DNA from: Nocardia niwae NBRC 108934 = DSM 45340
GTDB lineage: Bacteria; Actinomycetota; Actinomycetes; Mycobacteriales; Mycobacteriaceae
Length of the DNA stretch: 64,000 nt
Direction of reading: 5' to 3'
Assembly: GCF_001613465.1 (NCBI RefSeq)
Contig: NZ_BDCK01000030.1
Location: 124,001 to 188,000 of the forward strand
Below are positions 1 through 8,963 of this stretch, in pieces (position 1 is the stretch's first letter; each line of letters opens with the position of its first letter). The notes beneath the pieces were generated by a model, which had not been told where the DNA came from, did no database searches, and worked only from the letters and a program-made list of their open reading frames with translations. The translations under genes and the position numbers were made by a program.

Positions 1-163
1 GGCCGGGTTCGAGCGGAGTTGTGAACAGGTGACTGCACGGGGTGATGCTCGGTTCGTAGATCGAGGGCGCGGCTGCGGCGGTCGGCGCGAGGCCGGCCAT
101 CGAGATACCGCCCAATCCCGCACACACCGCCGCGGTCAACGCACGAGGGACGAGTCGTCCCAT
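1..163 (-). CDS. Secreted protein, N-terminal part (runs off window)
   Basis: The ATG at 163-161 follows a good Shine-Dalgarno (AGGAGA, complement of about 170-175). The first 54 codons encode a classical signal peptide: MGRLVPR, a hydrophobic stretch rich in Ala, Gly and Leu, then an Ala-rich cleavage region (about residue 30, APTAAAA). The mature part visible begins APSIYEPSITPCSH, with one Cys. The rest lies left of the window, so the family cannot be named. It is probably a small exported protein of the kind common in Nocardia. The start, frame and export signal are seen directly; any function would be a guess. Confidence 0.7.
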   Translation of the reverse strand, partial: MGRLVPRALTAAVCAGLGGISMAGLAPTAAAAPSIYEPSITPCSHLFTTPLEPG

Positions 164-753
164 ATCGGTTCTCCTCTACTCTCCCGACCGGAAACAGTGA
201 GCACACGATAGTGGCTGGAAGCGAGGGCCGGGGCGTCGTGGGCGGGGAGGAATCGTCCGGCAACGCAGCCGCCAGTAGGTCCGGCGCGCCGCCGGTCAGG
301 GACGCTGGTAGTACCTGGAATGAGCGGCACTCCCGCTGGAGAATGCCGCTCACGTACATGGACTCGGCGGACCGGTCCGCCAGGACTCGGTGGCGGGCCT
401 GTTCGCGAGCGATGACCGCGCCGAGCCGGATGGCCGGTGACACGTGAGCTACGCGGAAGGCGGCTTGCTCGCCCGTGAGCTCGGGCCCTGGCAGACCGTC
501 TCGTGGGCTCTGGTCCTTTCCTCTCCTTTGATGCTCACGCTCACCGGTGTCGCTGTCGCTCGTCAGGCGCCGTCCGCGCCCGGCTGGGTCTCGCCGCACC
601 GGCTGCGCAGCGGTGACGTGGACCATGCGCGATCGGGCCGGTGCGGTCTACGAGCACCTCGCCGGGTGGGGCAGCCTCTCGTTGCTGTGAGATCGCCGTT
701 GTTGGGGTCGCGTGCCCCATGGATCTGTCGGTGGTGTGCGGTAGGCAGAGGTC
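164..753. other. 590-nt gap without a convincing gene
   Basis: Open frames here have no ribosome binding sites and no recognisable domains. The stretch holds the upstream region of the minus-strand secreted gene, a strong hairpin at 321-352, and the leader of the radical SAM gene at 754. I see nothing else I can support. Confidence 0.5.
321..352. other. Strong hairpin in intergenic DNA
   Basis: TGAGCGGCA at 321-329 pairs perfectly with TGCCGCTCA at 344-352. Inside it, CTCC (330-333) pairs with GGAG (338-341), giving about 13 base pairs with a two-base bulge and a tetraloop. There is no T-tract and no gene end adjacent, so it is not an obvious terminator. It could be a small-RNA structure, a repeat element or a decayed terminator. 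Confidence 0.5.
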
Positions 754-1857
754 ATGACTCATTTCGTCCCAGATCAGGACCCCTTCCTTCCTCCATCGGG
801 CCCCCGCTTGCTGAATGTTCGCCGCATATGGGCTGAACCGGACGCGCTGGCGAGCCCGCGCGGTCGGCAGGTGCGAGCGCGCTTCCCCGATGCCGAGATC
901 GTCACCGTCGCCTCGCATTGGAACATCGACCGGTTACACGGCAATGCGGGCAATGTCGACCGCTGGATCCGGGTCAAGACCGAGGACTTGGTGCTCGGAG
1001 TCAAGAAGTCGCTGACGGCGCGGCCGAACGGCCGTTCGGCCGATTGGATCGCACCTTCGACATCCAACGGCTGCGCGATGGCGTGCGCCTACTGCTACGT
1101 CCCCCGGCGCAAGGGTTACGCCAACCCGATCACGGTGTTCACGAACATCGACAAGATCGTCGGCTACCTGGAACGTCACGTGCGCAGGCAAGGGCCGAAG
1201 ACCGTGCCGAACCAGTGCGACCCCCACGCATGGGTCTACGACCTGGGCGAGAACAGCGACTGCTCGGTCGACGCGCTGGTCAGCGACAACGTCGCGGACC
1301 TGATCACCGCGTTCCGCGCGTGGCCCACCGCGAAGGCGTCGTTCGCCACCAAGTACGTCAACCGCGACCTGCTCGATCTCGACCCCCGCGAGCGGACCCG
1401 GATCAGGTTCTCGCTCATGCCCGAGGCCGACTCCCGGCTGCTGGACCTGCGCAGCACGCCGATCCGGCAGCGCATCGCCGCGATCGATGACTTCGTGGCA
1501 GCGGGCTACGAGGTGCACGTCAACTTCTCACCCGTCGTCGTTCGTCCCGGCTGGGAGGAGGACTGGGCGGAACTGCTGGAGCAGCTCTCGGACGGCACGG
1601 GCGGGGCCTTCAAAACGCAGGCCGCCGCGGAGATCATCATGCTCACTCACAACGAGCAACTGCACGAGGTCAACCTCGGCTGGCACCCGAAATCCGAGGA
1701 CCTACTGTGGCAGCCGCCGATCCAGCAGGCCAAGCGCTCACAATCGGGCATGTGGAACGTGCGCTATCGCAACGACGTGAAGGCGGCCGGGGTCCGGGCC
1801 TTGACCGACCTCATCGCCGAACGGACGCCCTGGTTGACGGTGCGTTACGCGTTCTGA
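754..1857 (+). CDS. Spore photoproduct lyase family radical SAM protein
   Basis: The 367-residue protein has a radical SAM cysteine motif Cys107-x3-Cys111-x2-Cys114 (GCAMACAYCYVP), which would bind the 4Fe-4S cluster that cleaves S-adenosylmethionine. The overall sequence resembles the spore-photoproduct-lyase-like family that is widespread in non-sporulating actinobacteria. True SplB repairs the UV thymine dimer of spores. In an organism without endospores the substrate is unknown; DNA or another nucleic-acid adduct is an inference. The start ATG at 754 has a modest AGAGG upstream. The gene is monocistronic. A 233-bp piece of it (1245-1477) recurs at 22793-23025 as a decayed copy. Confidence 0.85.
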   Translation: MTHFVPDQDPFLPPSGPRLLNVRRIWAEPDALASPRGRQVRARFPDAEIVTVASHWNIDRLHGNAGNVDRWIRVKTEDLVLGVKKSLTARPNGRSADWIAPSTSNGCAMACAYCYVPRRKGYANPITVFTNIDKIVGYLERHVRRQGPKTVPNQCDPHAWVYDLGENSDCSVDALVSDNVADLITAFRAWPTAKASFATKYVNRDLLDLDPRERTRIRFSLMPEADSRLLDLRSTPIRQRIAAIDDFVAAGYEVHVNFSPVVVRPGWEEDWAELLEQLSDGTGGAFKTQAAAEIIMLTHNEQLHEVNLGWHPKSEDLLWQPPIQQAKRSQSGMWNVRYRNDVKAAGVRALTDLIAERTPWLTVRYAF

Positions 1858-2781
1858 GCGCTCGAGCAGTGCGGTTGGCCGGTTGCTCATCGGCCCGGCA
1901 CGCCGGATAACGATGTCGAGCGCTGCCCACGGACCGGCCTGCCTGGCCGCATCGGCGGGCGGGGAGTCGACTGGTTCGTTCGCGCGAGCAGCGCGATGCC
2001 CTCGGCATATCGCTGTCGCGCCGAAGTTCGAAGCGTGCCGCCCGCTATATGAATCCCCTCGAGGCGATATGCGCTGGTTGTGGGCGGTCACAGCAATCAC
2101 GCATACTACCGGCTGGTAATGATAGGCGTCACATGCCGGTGGCGGTCCAGGAATTAGCTGGTCCTCGGATGGTCCGAAGGCGTTGGCGCGCAGAGTGAAA
2201 ACGTCGTTACGTGACTTCATATTCTTGCCCCGATGCGGTAGGAGCGATTCGAGTTATAAATACCGATGGGTTGGTATTTGTTCCGGATGGCCCGGCGGGT
2301 GAATGCCGCATGAACAGCACGGTCTCCGAAAATGACGACTTTATTGTGTCGCGCGGTGACAGTTGACGCAGGCGCACCGTGAACGCCTGTGTGTCAAATC
2401 GTCTGGGACAGCGCCTTTCCCGGGGTGTCTCCCATGGGGTTCCGCTTTGTTTCCGGAAACACAGTGGCGAAAATTAGCCAGAAAATTGCATTCTAGCGAA
2501 ACGTGCCGTTCGTCAGGGTTTTTCGAATTGCAGCCCGCATAGTGTGGGTGTACAGATGTGTGAACGTGTGACGCTGCGGTGAGACGCCGCACGCAGAAGG
2601 CGGGCAGTGAGATTCGCAGTCCCGTTCGCAGATATCGGAGGGTGCGTGGGTGCGGGCTCGGCAGGCGTGAAAATTTGTCTTGAACTGTGTATATGCGGCC
2701 TTGATCGACCGGGTGGGCATAGCGCTGTGGGTGTATTTCGCGCCACCGGAAAGGTTTTGTGTGCGGCTGAGGAGGCGCATA
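1858..2781. other. 924-nt intergenic/leader region before the lipid operon
   Basis: No convincing gene. From about 2200 the base composition becomes noticeably richer in A and T than the flanking genes, as expected for a promoter region. It contains the inverted repeat at 2258-2279. A loose repeat of GCATAG followed by TGTGGGTGTA occurs at 2537-2552 and again at 2717-2735. The last 100 bases lead into the Shine-Dalgarno of the first acyl carrier protein. A long leader or activator-dependent promoter for the operon is plausible but unproven. Confidence 0.5.
2258..2279. promoter_or_regulatory. Inverted repeat, candidate operator
   Basis: AAATACC at 2258-2264 and GGTATTT at 2273-2279 form a perfect 7-nt inverted repeat with an 8-nt spacer, in A+T-rich DNA about 500 nt upstream of the operon. 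Its regulator is unknown; the distance makes a role in the operon promoter uncertain. Confidence 0.35.
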
Positions 2782-3051
2782 ATGAATGAATTCGATGCCG
2801 TGACCGACCGGGTTGTCGCCATGTTTTCACGCGGCCTGCACACGGTGGAAATAGAACTGGACACGCCATTGCTGGATTATGGCCTGGACTCGGTGCGGTC
2901 GGTGGAGTTGGTGATCGAACTGGAGCGTGAGTTCGGCATCACCATCTCCGATGAGGAAGCGGCGACGTTGCATACCGCGCGCCAGGTGATCGCGTGCGTG
3001 ACGGCGAAGTCGAGCCGGACCCGGCACACCCGGGCCGGGGCACGGGCGTGA
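2782..3051 (+). CDS. Acyl carrier protein (first of two)
   Basis: An 89-residue carrier protein. The phosphopantetheine attachment motif is LLDYGLDSVRSVELV with the acceptor Ser37, followed by the usual acidic helix (ELEREFGITISDEEA). The start is the ATG at 2782, 6 nt after AGGAGG at 2770-2775; upstream in-frame starts lack a binding site. It would carry an acyl chain as a thioester for the reductase, oxoamine synthase or other enzymes of the operon. Its Lys/Arg-rich tail (KSSRTRHTRAGARA) is longer than in simple ACPs. Its stop overlaps the GTG start of the next gene (GTGA). It must be converted to the holo form by a phosphopantetheinyl transferase encoded elsewhere. Confidence 0.9.
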   Translation: MNEFDAVTDRVVAMFSRGLHTVEIELDTPLLDYGLDSVRSVELVIELEREFGITISDEEAATLHTARQVIACVTAKSSRTRHTRAGARA

Positions 3052-6000
3052 CCGGGCGTCCAGGGCAGCAGGAGCAGCTGCCATCCGCGGGATCCGACCC
3101 GTTCGGCGACTTCGCCGCGTACAACCGTCCCGGGCTGGCCGCGCTGCTGCGAGCCTGCCACCTGGACGTGGTGTACACGGTCGCGGACGGCGACCATCTC
3201 GTTCGCGAGGACGGCACCCGGGTGCTGGATCTGGTCGGCGGCTTCGGCGCCGCACTGTTCGGCCACAATCATCCGGCGCTGGTGCGTGCCGCGACCGCGA
3301 TGTTGAACCAGCAGGTGCCATTCGTCGCGCAGGGCAGTGTCCGGCCCGGCGTCGGGCGGTTGGCGAAACGGCTGTCCGAGTCGGTCGGCGCGTGCACCGG
3401 GCGGCGATATGTGGTGACATTCGGTTCCACCGGAGCCGACGCCGTCGAGGCGGCGATCCGGCACGCAGCCGTCGCGCACGCGCGCGCCCTGTCCGAGCTG
3501 GACGCCGAGCTGCGGCGGGCGCTGCGCAGGCTCCGCCGCGACCGGCTGGACGATGTGCGCCCACTGGCGGCCGCGGGGGACGCCGAAGCGCGGACCGCCG
3601 CGGCGGTGCTCACCGAGTCGCTGGATCGGATCGCGCGATTGCGTGAGCGTGGGCCGGTGTTCGTGTCCCTCGCGGGGGCGTTCCACGGAAAGAGCGCCGG
3701 AGCCTTCGCGCTCACCGAACACGCCGATACCCCGCCCGATCTGGTCGTGCCCGGGCCGCCGCGCCGACGGCTCGCCACCTGGGCGCCGGACGAGGTGGCC
3801 GCCGCGTACGCGGACGAGCTGTGCACCGTGGGCGTCATCGGCTTCGCCGCCGACGGCGCGCCCGTGCGCACATGGCGGCGGCTCTCACCCGTCGCGGCGG
3901 TGTTCGCCGAGCCCGTCCAAGGCGAAGGCGGTGTGCGGGAGGTTCCCGCCGCCACCCTGCGCGCGCTGCGTGACCTTGCCGATCGGCACGCCGCGGCGCT
4001 GGTCTTCGACGAGATCCAGTGCGGCATGGGCCGAACCGGCACGTTCCTGGCATCGGCGCCGTCGGGTGTGCGTGCGGACTACTACCTGATGTCGAAATCG
4101 CTCGGCGGCGGACTGGTGAAGATCGCCGCGCTGCTGGTGGACAGTGCGCACTCCGTGGCCGATTTCGGGCGGTACCACACCTCCACCTTCGCCGACGACG
4201 AGCTGTCGGCGGCAGTCGCGGACGCGGCGCTGGATCTGTTGCGCGACAATCAACTCCGGATCAGTGATGCGGGAGCGCGGTTGCGGTCGCGTCTGGACGA
4301 GGTGGCCCGCCGCTGGCCGCGCGAGATCGTTGCCGTGCGTGGGCGCGGGCTCCTGCAGGGCGTACAGCTGCGAGCGCCGGAGCCGGAATCCGCGCTGCTG
4401 CGGGAGATCTGCGCGCCCGACATGTTCGGCTATGTGGTGGCCGGATACCTGCTGCACCGGCACGCGATCCGTATGCTGCCCACTCTCTCGGCCCCGACCA
4501 CCCTGCGCGTCCAACCCTCGGCTTTCGTCACCGAAGCCGACATGGCGCGGCTGGCGGCAGCACTGGACGACGTCGCGGCGCTGCTGCATCGCGGCCGGTA
4601 CGACGTACTGCTGGCGCACCTGGCCGCTGCGGCCGCGACGAAAGCCGTCGTGACGGACCGGGCCCCGCTGCCGCGGCGTGCCGACCTGCCACCGGCGCGG
4701 GATCCGCAGGCGCCGGTACGGGTGGCGTTCCTGGCCAACCTGCCCGAGACCGCCGACCTGCGCCGCTCGGCTCCCGAGCTGGACGCGTGGACCGACTCGG
4801 AATTCGCCGCCTTGCTGGAACGGCTGCGCGCCGTCGCCGATCCCTTCGAGCTGACCAGGCAGACGATCTCCTCGCCCACCGGCGCCGAGGTCGAGATGAT
4901 GCTGTTCGCGCTGCCTTTGACGGCTGAACAGATCGTCGCGCATCAGCGTGCCGGCGAGCGCACCCACGTGCGGGAACTGGTGTGGCACGCGGTGGAGCAA
5001 GCGATCGCGGCCGGAGCCACGGTGATCGGGCTGGGCGGCTATACGTCGATCGTCACCGACGCCGCCCGCGAGGTGGCGGAGGACACCATCACGGTCACCT
5101 CCGGCAATTCGCTCACCGCGGCCTGCGCCTACGAGGTGCTCGGCGCCGAACTGGCCGCGTTGCCGCCGGGACAGCGGCGGGTCGGCATCGTCGGCGCACT
5201 CGGCAACATCGGCGCGGTGATGGCCGAACTCCTTGCCCCGCTGGCCGATTCGCTGGTGCTGGTGGGAAGGCCGGGGGCGGGGACGCGCTTGCGCCGGGTA
5301 GCCGCCGGGCTGCCGGGCGAGGTGGCGGTGAGCGAGGACCTGGCGGCACTGAGCGCCTGCCGGGTGGTCGTATCCGCCACCAACTCGGCGGAGCCGCTGA
5401 TCACCGCACATCATCTCGCCGCGCACCACCCGGTGCTGATCTGCGATCTCGCCGTACCGGGCGACGTGGACCCGGCGGTCGCCGAGCAGCCGCACCTGAC
5501 CCTGGTCGGCGGCGGCCGCATGGCGCTGCCGCTGGGCCAGACCCCCGCGCTGCCCGAAACCGGGTTGCCCGCCGGAGTCGTCTACGCCTGCATGGCCGAG
5601 ACGCTGCTGCTCGGTTTCGAACCGCGCACCGCGAGTCCGTCCTATGGCGCGCTCACCGTCGCCGGTGTGCGCGCGGCGCGAAGTCTGGCCGCTCGCCACG
5701 ACCTGCGCCCCGTTCTGCTTCCGACAGGAGCCACCACTGTGATCACCACGGCCGAAGCCTCCGCCCCGATGTTCCTGGGCGCGGCCGATTTCACGCCCAC
5801 CCGGGCGGGCGGCAAAGCCGCCACCCTGCACGAATTGCTGGCCGACGGATTCGCCGTGCCACCGGGCTTCGTCGTGCCCGCCGATCTGGACCTGGACGGT
5901 GTCGGCGACGACGACCTGTCCGCCTGGGTGCGGGCCATCGGCGGGTTCCCGGTGGCCGTGCGCTCCAGCGGCGTCCTCGAGGACCTCGACGACGCCAGTT

Positions 6001-8963
6001 TCGCCGGCCAGTACGAGTCCTATCTGGATATCGCGGAGGTGGGCGCGCTGCGGGCGCACATCGAGCGGTGCCGGGCGTCGGTGCGCAACGAGCGTGTGCG
6101 GGCGTATCTGTCCCGCCGTGGCATGGCCGACGCCGAGGCGACGGTGGCCGTCCTGGTGCAGCGCATGGTCGAGGCACGCTGCGCGGGCGTGGGTTTCAGC
6201 ATTGATGCGCTCACCGGCGCCGAGGAGCACGCGGTGCTGGAAGTCTGCCACGGCGTGGGCGAGCGTCTGGTGTCCGGGCAGGTCACGCCGACTCGCTACA
6301 CGCTACGGCTGTCCGACGGCGAAGTGGTGGCGCGCGAGGCAGGCGACGAGGATGTCCGGCTCGACGGCGCCGACACCGAGGCGCTGGCGGCGCTGCTGCT
6401 CGCGGTGCAGGCGCGCAGGCATCGGCCGCAGGACATCGAATGGGCGATCGATGGCGACGGCGCCTTATGGCTGCTGCAGTCGCGTGCGGTCACCGCGATC
6501 AGCTGGCGCACCGACATCGACCAGTTCTCCGACGCGGACCTGCGCGACGGCGGCGTCTCGGCCCGGGTGTGCACACCGATGATGTTCTCGCTGTACGACA
6601 ACGCCTTCCAGTACTCGATGCAGCGGTTCTTCGAAGGCTTGGGCTTGGCCGGGCCGGGCGAAGAGCCGGACTGGATGGCGATGTACTACGGCCGGGCCTA
6701 CTGGAACGTCAGCGCGGTGAAGAAGTGCTTCCAGCGCATACCCGGTTTCGACGAACAGCACTTCGACGACGATCTGGGTGTCCGCAACGACTACGGCCCG
6801 GAGGGGCCGATCCGCACGCCGAACACGCCACTGGCCGTCGCCCGCGCACTGCCGGTCGCGCTCGCGGTGCAGCGCGCCTACCGCGAACAGCTCGCCGTCG
6901 TGGACACGTTCGCCGCGAGCTGGCCCGCGAAGTACGCGGCGTGGCGTGAGCGGGTACTCGCGCTGCCGCATACCGACGAGGCGACTTTCGCCGCCGATCT
7001 CGCCGACTGCCTGCTCACACTGCACGCCGCGACCGAGCGCACCTACTTCACGACGATCTATCACAACTCCAGCGTGCAGACCGACTTCAAACAGCTACTG
7101 GACAAGGTCGACGCGGCCACCGGCGCGACCACCTCGGCCATCGACCTGATGGGCGGTCTCGCCGAGATCAGCCACATGGCGCTTCAGCGCGGCATCGTCG
7201 AACTGCACCGAGTGGCGACGCGTTCCGGACTGGACGGCCGGGAATGGGACGAGGCGCTCGAGTCCTTCCTCGCCGAGCAGGGCTTTCACGCCGACGCGGA
7301 ACTCGACCTCACTTGCCCGCGCTGGTCGGAGGACCCGCAGCGGGTGCGATCGATGATCGCGGCGATGCTCGAGAACGGCGCCGCGCCCGCGGATCCCGCC
7401 GCCACGCTGGTGGAGCAGCGCAAACGTTTCGAGTCCGAATCTGCCGCGGTGCGAGCCCGGGTCCGTGCCCGGCCCGCGATACGGATGCGGTTCGCCAAGG
7501 CGCTGGACAAGCAGATCGAACGGATGCGCCGCTATCTCGTCGCCCGGGAACGGATGCGGGAATTCTCGTCGCAGTGTTACGCCGTCGTGCGCGCCTACGT
7601 GGTCGAAGCGGGCATCCGCTTGGCCGCCGCGGGTGCGCTGGAGCACGCCGATGACGCGTTCCAGTTGACCATCCACGAGCTCACCGACCTGGTCGCGGGT
7701 CGCGTGCAGGCAGCCGGTCTCGCCTCCGTGATCGCCTACCGCCGTGCGATGTACGCGGGCTACCGCGATCTGACACCACCACACGAGCTCGGTGGCGGGG
7801 TGACCGTCGCGGCGGTGCGCGCCGTCGCCGACGGCGACCTGTCCGGCCTCGGCTGCAGTCCCGGTGTCGCGGAGGGAACGGCGCGGGTGATCACCGCGCT
7901 CGCCGACATCGGCCGACTGCGCGAAGGCGACATCCTCGTCACCCGTTTCACCGACCCGGGGTGGACTCCCGCGCTGGGATTGGTGGCCGGTGTGGTGACC
8001 GAGGTGGGCGGGATGCTGTCCCACGCCGCCGTGATCGGGCGTGAGTACGGCATCCCCGCCGTGCTGAACGTGGCGGGGGCGACGAGCGCCGTGCGATCGG
8101 GTCAGCGGATCCGGATCGACGGCAGCAGGGGAGTGGTGCGGATCCTGGAGGCGGATTCCGCCGAGGCCCCCCAGGCGGACGAACCGGCCACTGCCCACCG
8201 GCGAACGGACGTCGCTGTTCGCGCGAAGCCGGAGCGGGATTCGCCGCCGGCCGCAGTGCTCGACGAAACACTCACGACGGCGACGGATGCCGCCGGATCA
8301 CCTCGCGCCCCGCGCCGCTCGGGAAAGGACACGACACTGACCGCACGTAAACGTCTCATCTGCCTCGCGGGTGGCGACGGCTCGGGCAAGACCACCCAGG
8401 TGGCCAGGATCGCCGCCGAATTCGAGGCGCAGGGGCACAGTGTCGCCGCGGTGACGATCTGGGACGCGTTCCTGGACCCGAAGGTCTCCTCGAAACTCCC
8501 CTGGGGCAGTCCCGCCGAGATCTACGGCTACCTCCAGTTGCTCACCCCGCTCAGCCGTGCGCATTTCCTGTTCCACGCCATGCAGCTGTCCCTGGACCTG
8601 GCCGCCGAACGCGGCGCGGACATCGTGCTCGCCAACGCGTACTGGTACAAGTACTACGCCACCGAAGTGGCCCACGGCGGCGATCCGGCCGTCCTGCGCA
8701 GTCTGGCGGCGGGTTTCCCGGAACCCGACCGCACCTTCTATCTCGCGGTGCGGCCGCAGGACGCGCTCAGCCGCAAACGGTTACGCAGCGACTACGAGAG
8801 CGGGTACGGCGACGAGGAGTCGTTCCTGACCTTCCAGCAGCGCAGCCACGAGGCGCTCGACGCGCTGTCGGACGAGTTGGGCTGGATCCGGCTCGACGGC
8901 GCGGCGGCGCAAGCCGAGATCACCAGCGCCGTGCTCGCCCAGTTGCGCGAGGACGACCGATGA
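3048..8963 (+). CDS. Four-domain fusion: aminotransferase, acyl-ACP-reductase-like, PEP-synthase/RPH-like dikinase, dTMP-kinase-like
   Basis: This 1971-residue cytosolic enzyme has four parts. Residues about 20-525 are a class III PLP aminotransferase, with LVFDEIQCGMGRTG and the Schiff-base Lys350 in SKSLGGG. Residues about 555-895 resemble the cyanobacterial long-chain acyl-ACP reductase: GLGGYTSI, TSGNSLTAACA, the nucleotide-binding GIVGALGNIG near 715, and Cys848 in YACMAETLLLGFE, aligned with the catalytic Cys of that family. Residues about 905-1700 have an ATP-grasp domain, a helical middle and a swivelling domain with His1659 (GGMLSHAAVIGRE), as in rifampicin phosphotransferase, without the PEP barrel. 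After a linker, residues 1770-1971 are a thymidylate-kinase-like P-loop domain (GGDGSGKTT, Lys1781). Inferred role: acyl-ACP to aldehyde, aldehyde to primary amine, then phosphorylation. The GTG start at 3048 overlaps the previous stop; a GTG at 2994 is also in frame. Confidence 0.8.
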   Translation: MTGRPGQQEQLPSAGSDPFGDFAAYNRPGLAALLRACHLDVVYTVADGDHLVREDGTRVLDLVGGFGAALFGHNHPALVRAATAMLNQQVPFVAQGSVRPGVGRLAKRLSESVGACTGRRYVVTFGSTGADAVEAAIRHAAVAHARALSELDAELRRALRRLRRDRLDDVRPLAAAGDAEARTAAAVLTESLDRIARLRERGPVFVSLAGAFHGKSAGAFALTEHADTPPDLVVPGPPRRRLATWAPDEVAAAYADELCTVGVIGFAADGAPVRTWRRLSPVAAVFAEPVQGEGGVREVPAATLRALRDLADRHAAALVFDEIQCGMGRTGTFLASAPSGVRADYYLMSKSLGGGLVKIAALLVDSAHSVADFGRYHTSTFADDELSAAVADAALDLLRDNQLRISDAGARLRSRLDEVARRWPREIVAVRGRGLLQGVQLRAPEPESALLREICAPDMFGYVVAGYLLHRHAIRMLPTLSAPTTLRVQPSAFVTEADMARLAAALDDVAALLHRGRYDVLLAHLAAAAATKAVVTDRAPLPRRADLPPARDPQAPVRVAFLANLPETADLRRSAPELDAWTDSEFAALLERLRAVADPFELTRQTISSPTGAEVEMMLFALPLTAEQIVAHQRAGERTHVRELVWHAVEQAIAAGATVIGLGGYTSIVTDAAREVAEDTITVTSGNSLTAACAYEVLGAELAALPPGQRRVGIVGALGNIGAVMAELLAPLADSLVLVGRPGAGTRLRRVAAGLPGEVAVSEDLAALSACRVVVSATNSAEPLITAHHLAAHHPVLICDLAVPGDVDPAVAEQPHLTLVGGGRMALPLGQTPALPETGLPAGVVYACMAETLLLGFEPRTASPSYGALTVAGVRAARSLAARHDLRPVLLPTGATTVITTAEASAPMFLGAADFTPTRAGGKAATLHELLADGFAVPPGFVVPADLDLDGVGDDDLSAWVRAIGGFPVAVRSSGVLEDLDDASFAGQYESYLDIAEVGALRAHIERCRASVRNERVRAYLSRRGMADAEATVAVLVQRMVEARCAGVGFSIDALTGAEEHAVLEVCHGVGERLVSGQVTPTRYTLRLSDGEVVAREAGDEDVRLDGADTEALAALLLAVQARRHRPQDIEWAIDGDGALWLLQSRAVTAISWRTDIDQFSDADLRDGGVSARVCTPMMFSLYDNAFQYSMQRFFEGLGLAGPGEEPDWMAMYYGRAYWNVSAVKKCFQRIPGFDEQHFDDDLGVRNDYGPEGPIRTPNTPLAVARALPVALAVQRAYREQLAVVDTFAASWPAKYAAWRERVLALPHTDEATFAADLADCLLTLHAATERTYFTTIYHNSSVQTDFKQLLDKVDAATGATTSAIDLMGGLAEISHMALQRGIVELHRVATRSGLDGREWDEALESFLAEQGFHADAELDLTCPRWSEDPQRVRSMIAAMLENGAAPADPAATLVEQRKRFESESAAVRARVRARPAIRMRFAKALDKQIERMRRYLVARERMREFSSQCYAVVRAYVVEAGIRLAAAGALEHADDAFQLTIHELTDLVAGRVQAAGLASVIAYRRAMYAGYRDLTPPHELGGGVTVAAVRAVADGDLSGLGCSPGVAEGTARVITALADIGRLREGDILVTRFTDPGWTPALGLVAGVVTEVGGMLSHAAVIGREYGIPAVLNVAGATSAVRSGQRIRIDGSRGVVRILEADSAEAPQADEPATAHRRTDVAVRAKPERDSPPAAVLDETLTTATDAAGSPRAPRRSGKDTTLTARKRLICLAGGDGSGKTTQVARIAAEFEAQGHSVAAVTIWDAFLDPKVSSKLPWGSPAEIYGYLQLLTPLSRAHFLFHAMQLSLDLAAERGADIVLANAYWYKYYATEVAHGGDPAVLRSLAAGFPEPDRTFYLAVRPQDALSRKRLRSDYESGYGDEESFLTFQQRSHEALDALSDELGWIRLDGAAAQAEITSAVLAQLREDDR
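5726..5741 (+). promoter_or_regulatory. Internal Shine-Dalgarno and in-frame GTG inside the fusion gene
   Basis: AGGAG at 5726-5730 is followed after 8 nt by GTG at 5739-5741, in frame as codon 898, exactly at the joint between the reductase-like and dikinase-like parts. It could start a shorter polypeptide containing only the dikinase-like and kinase-like domains, or be a relic of a formerly separate gene. A similar but weaker pattern (AAAGGA, then an in-frame CTG at 8337) sits at the joint to the kinase domain. Confidence 0.4.

Noticed and set aside
444..918. Genes in the 164-753 gap
   Set aside because: Frames on both strands lack binding sites, show no family features and overlap the real radical SAM start.
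2994..3047. Earlier GTG start of the fusion protein at 2994
   Set aside because: It would overlap the ACP by 58 nt and add a residue run without similarity; the GTG at 3048 gives the 4-nt overlap seen throughout the operon.
3885..6251. Long antisense frame opposite the fusion gene
   Set aside because: High third-position GC of the real gene leaves the opposite frame open; the translation is Arg/Gly/Gln-rich and has no domain. The same holds for 41584-44451 and 47761-51171.
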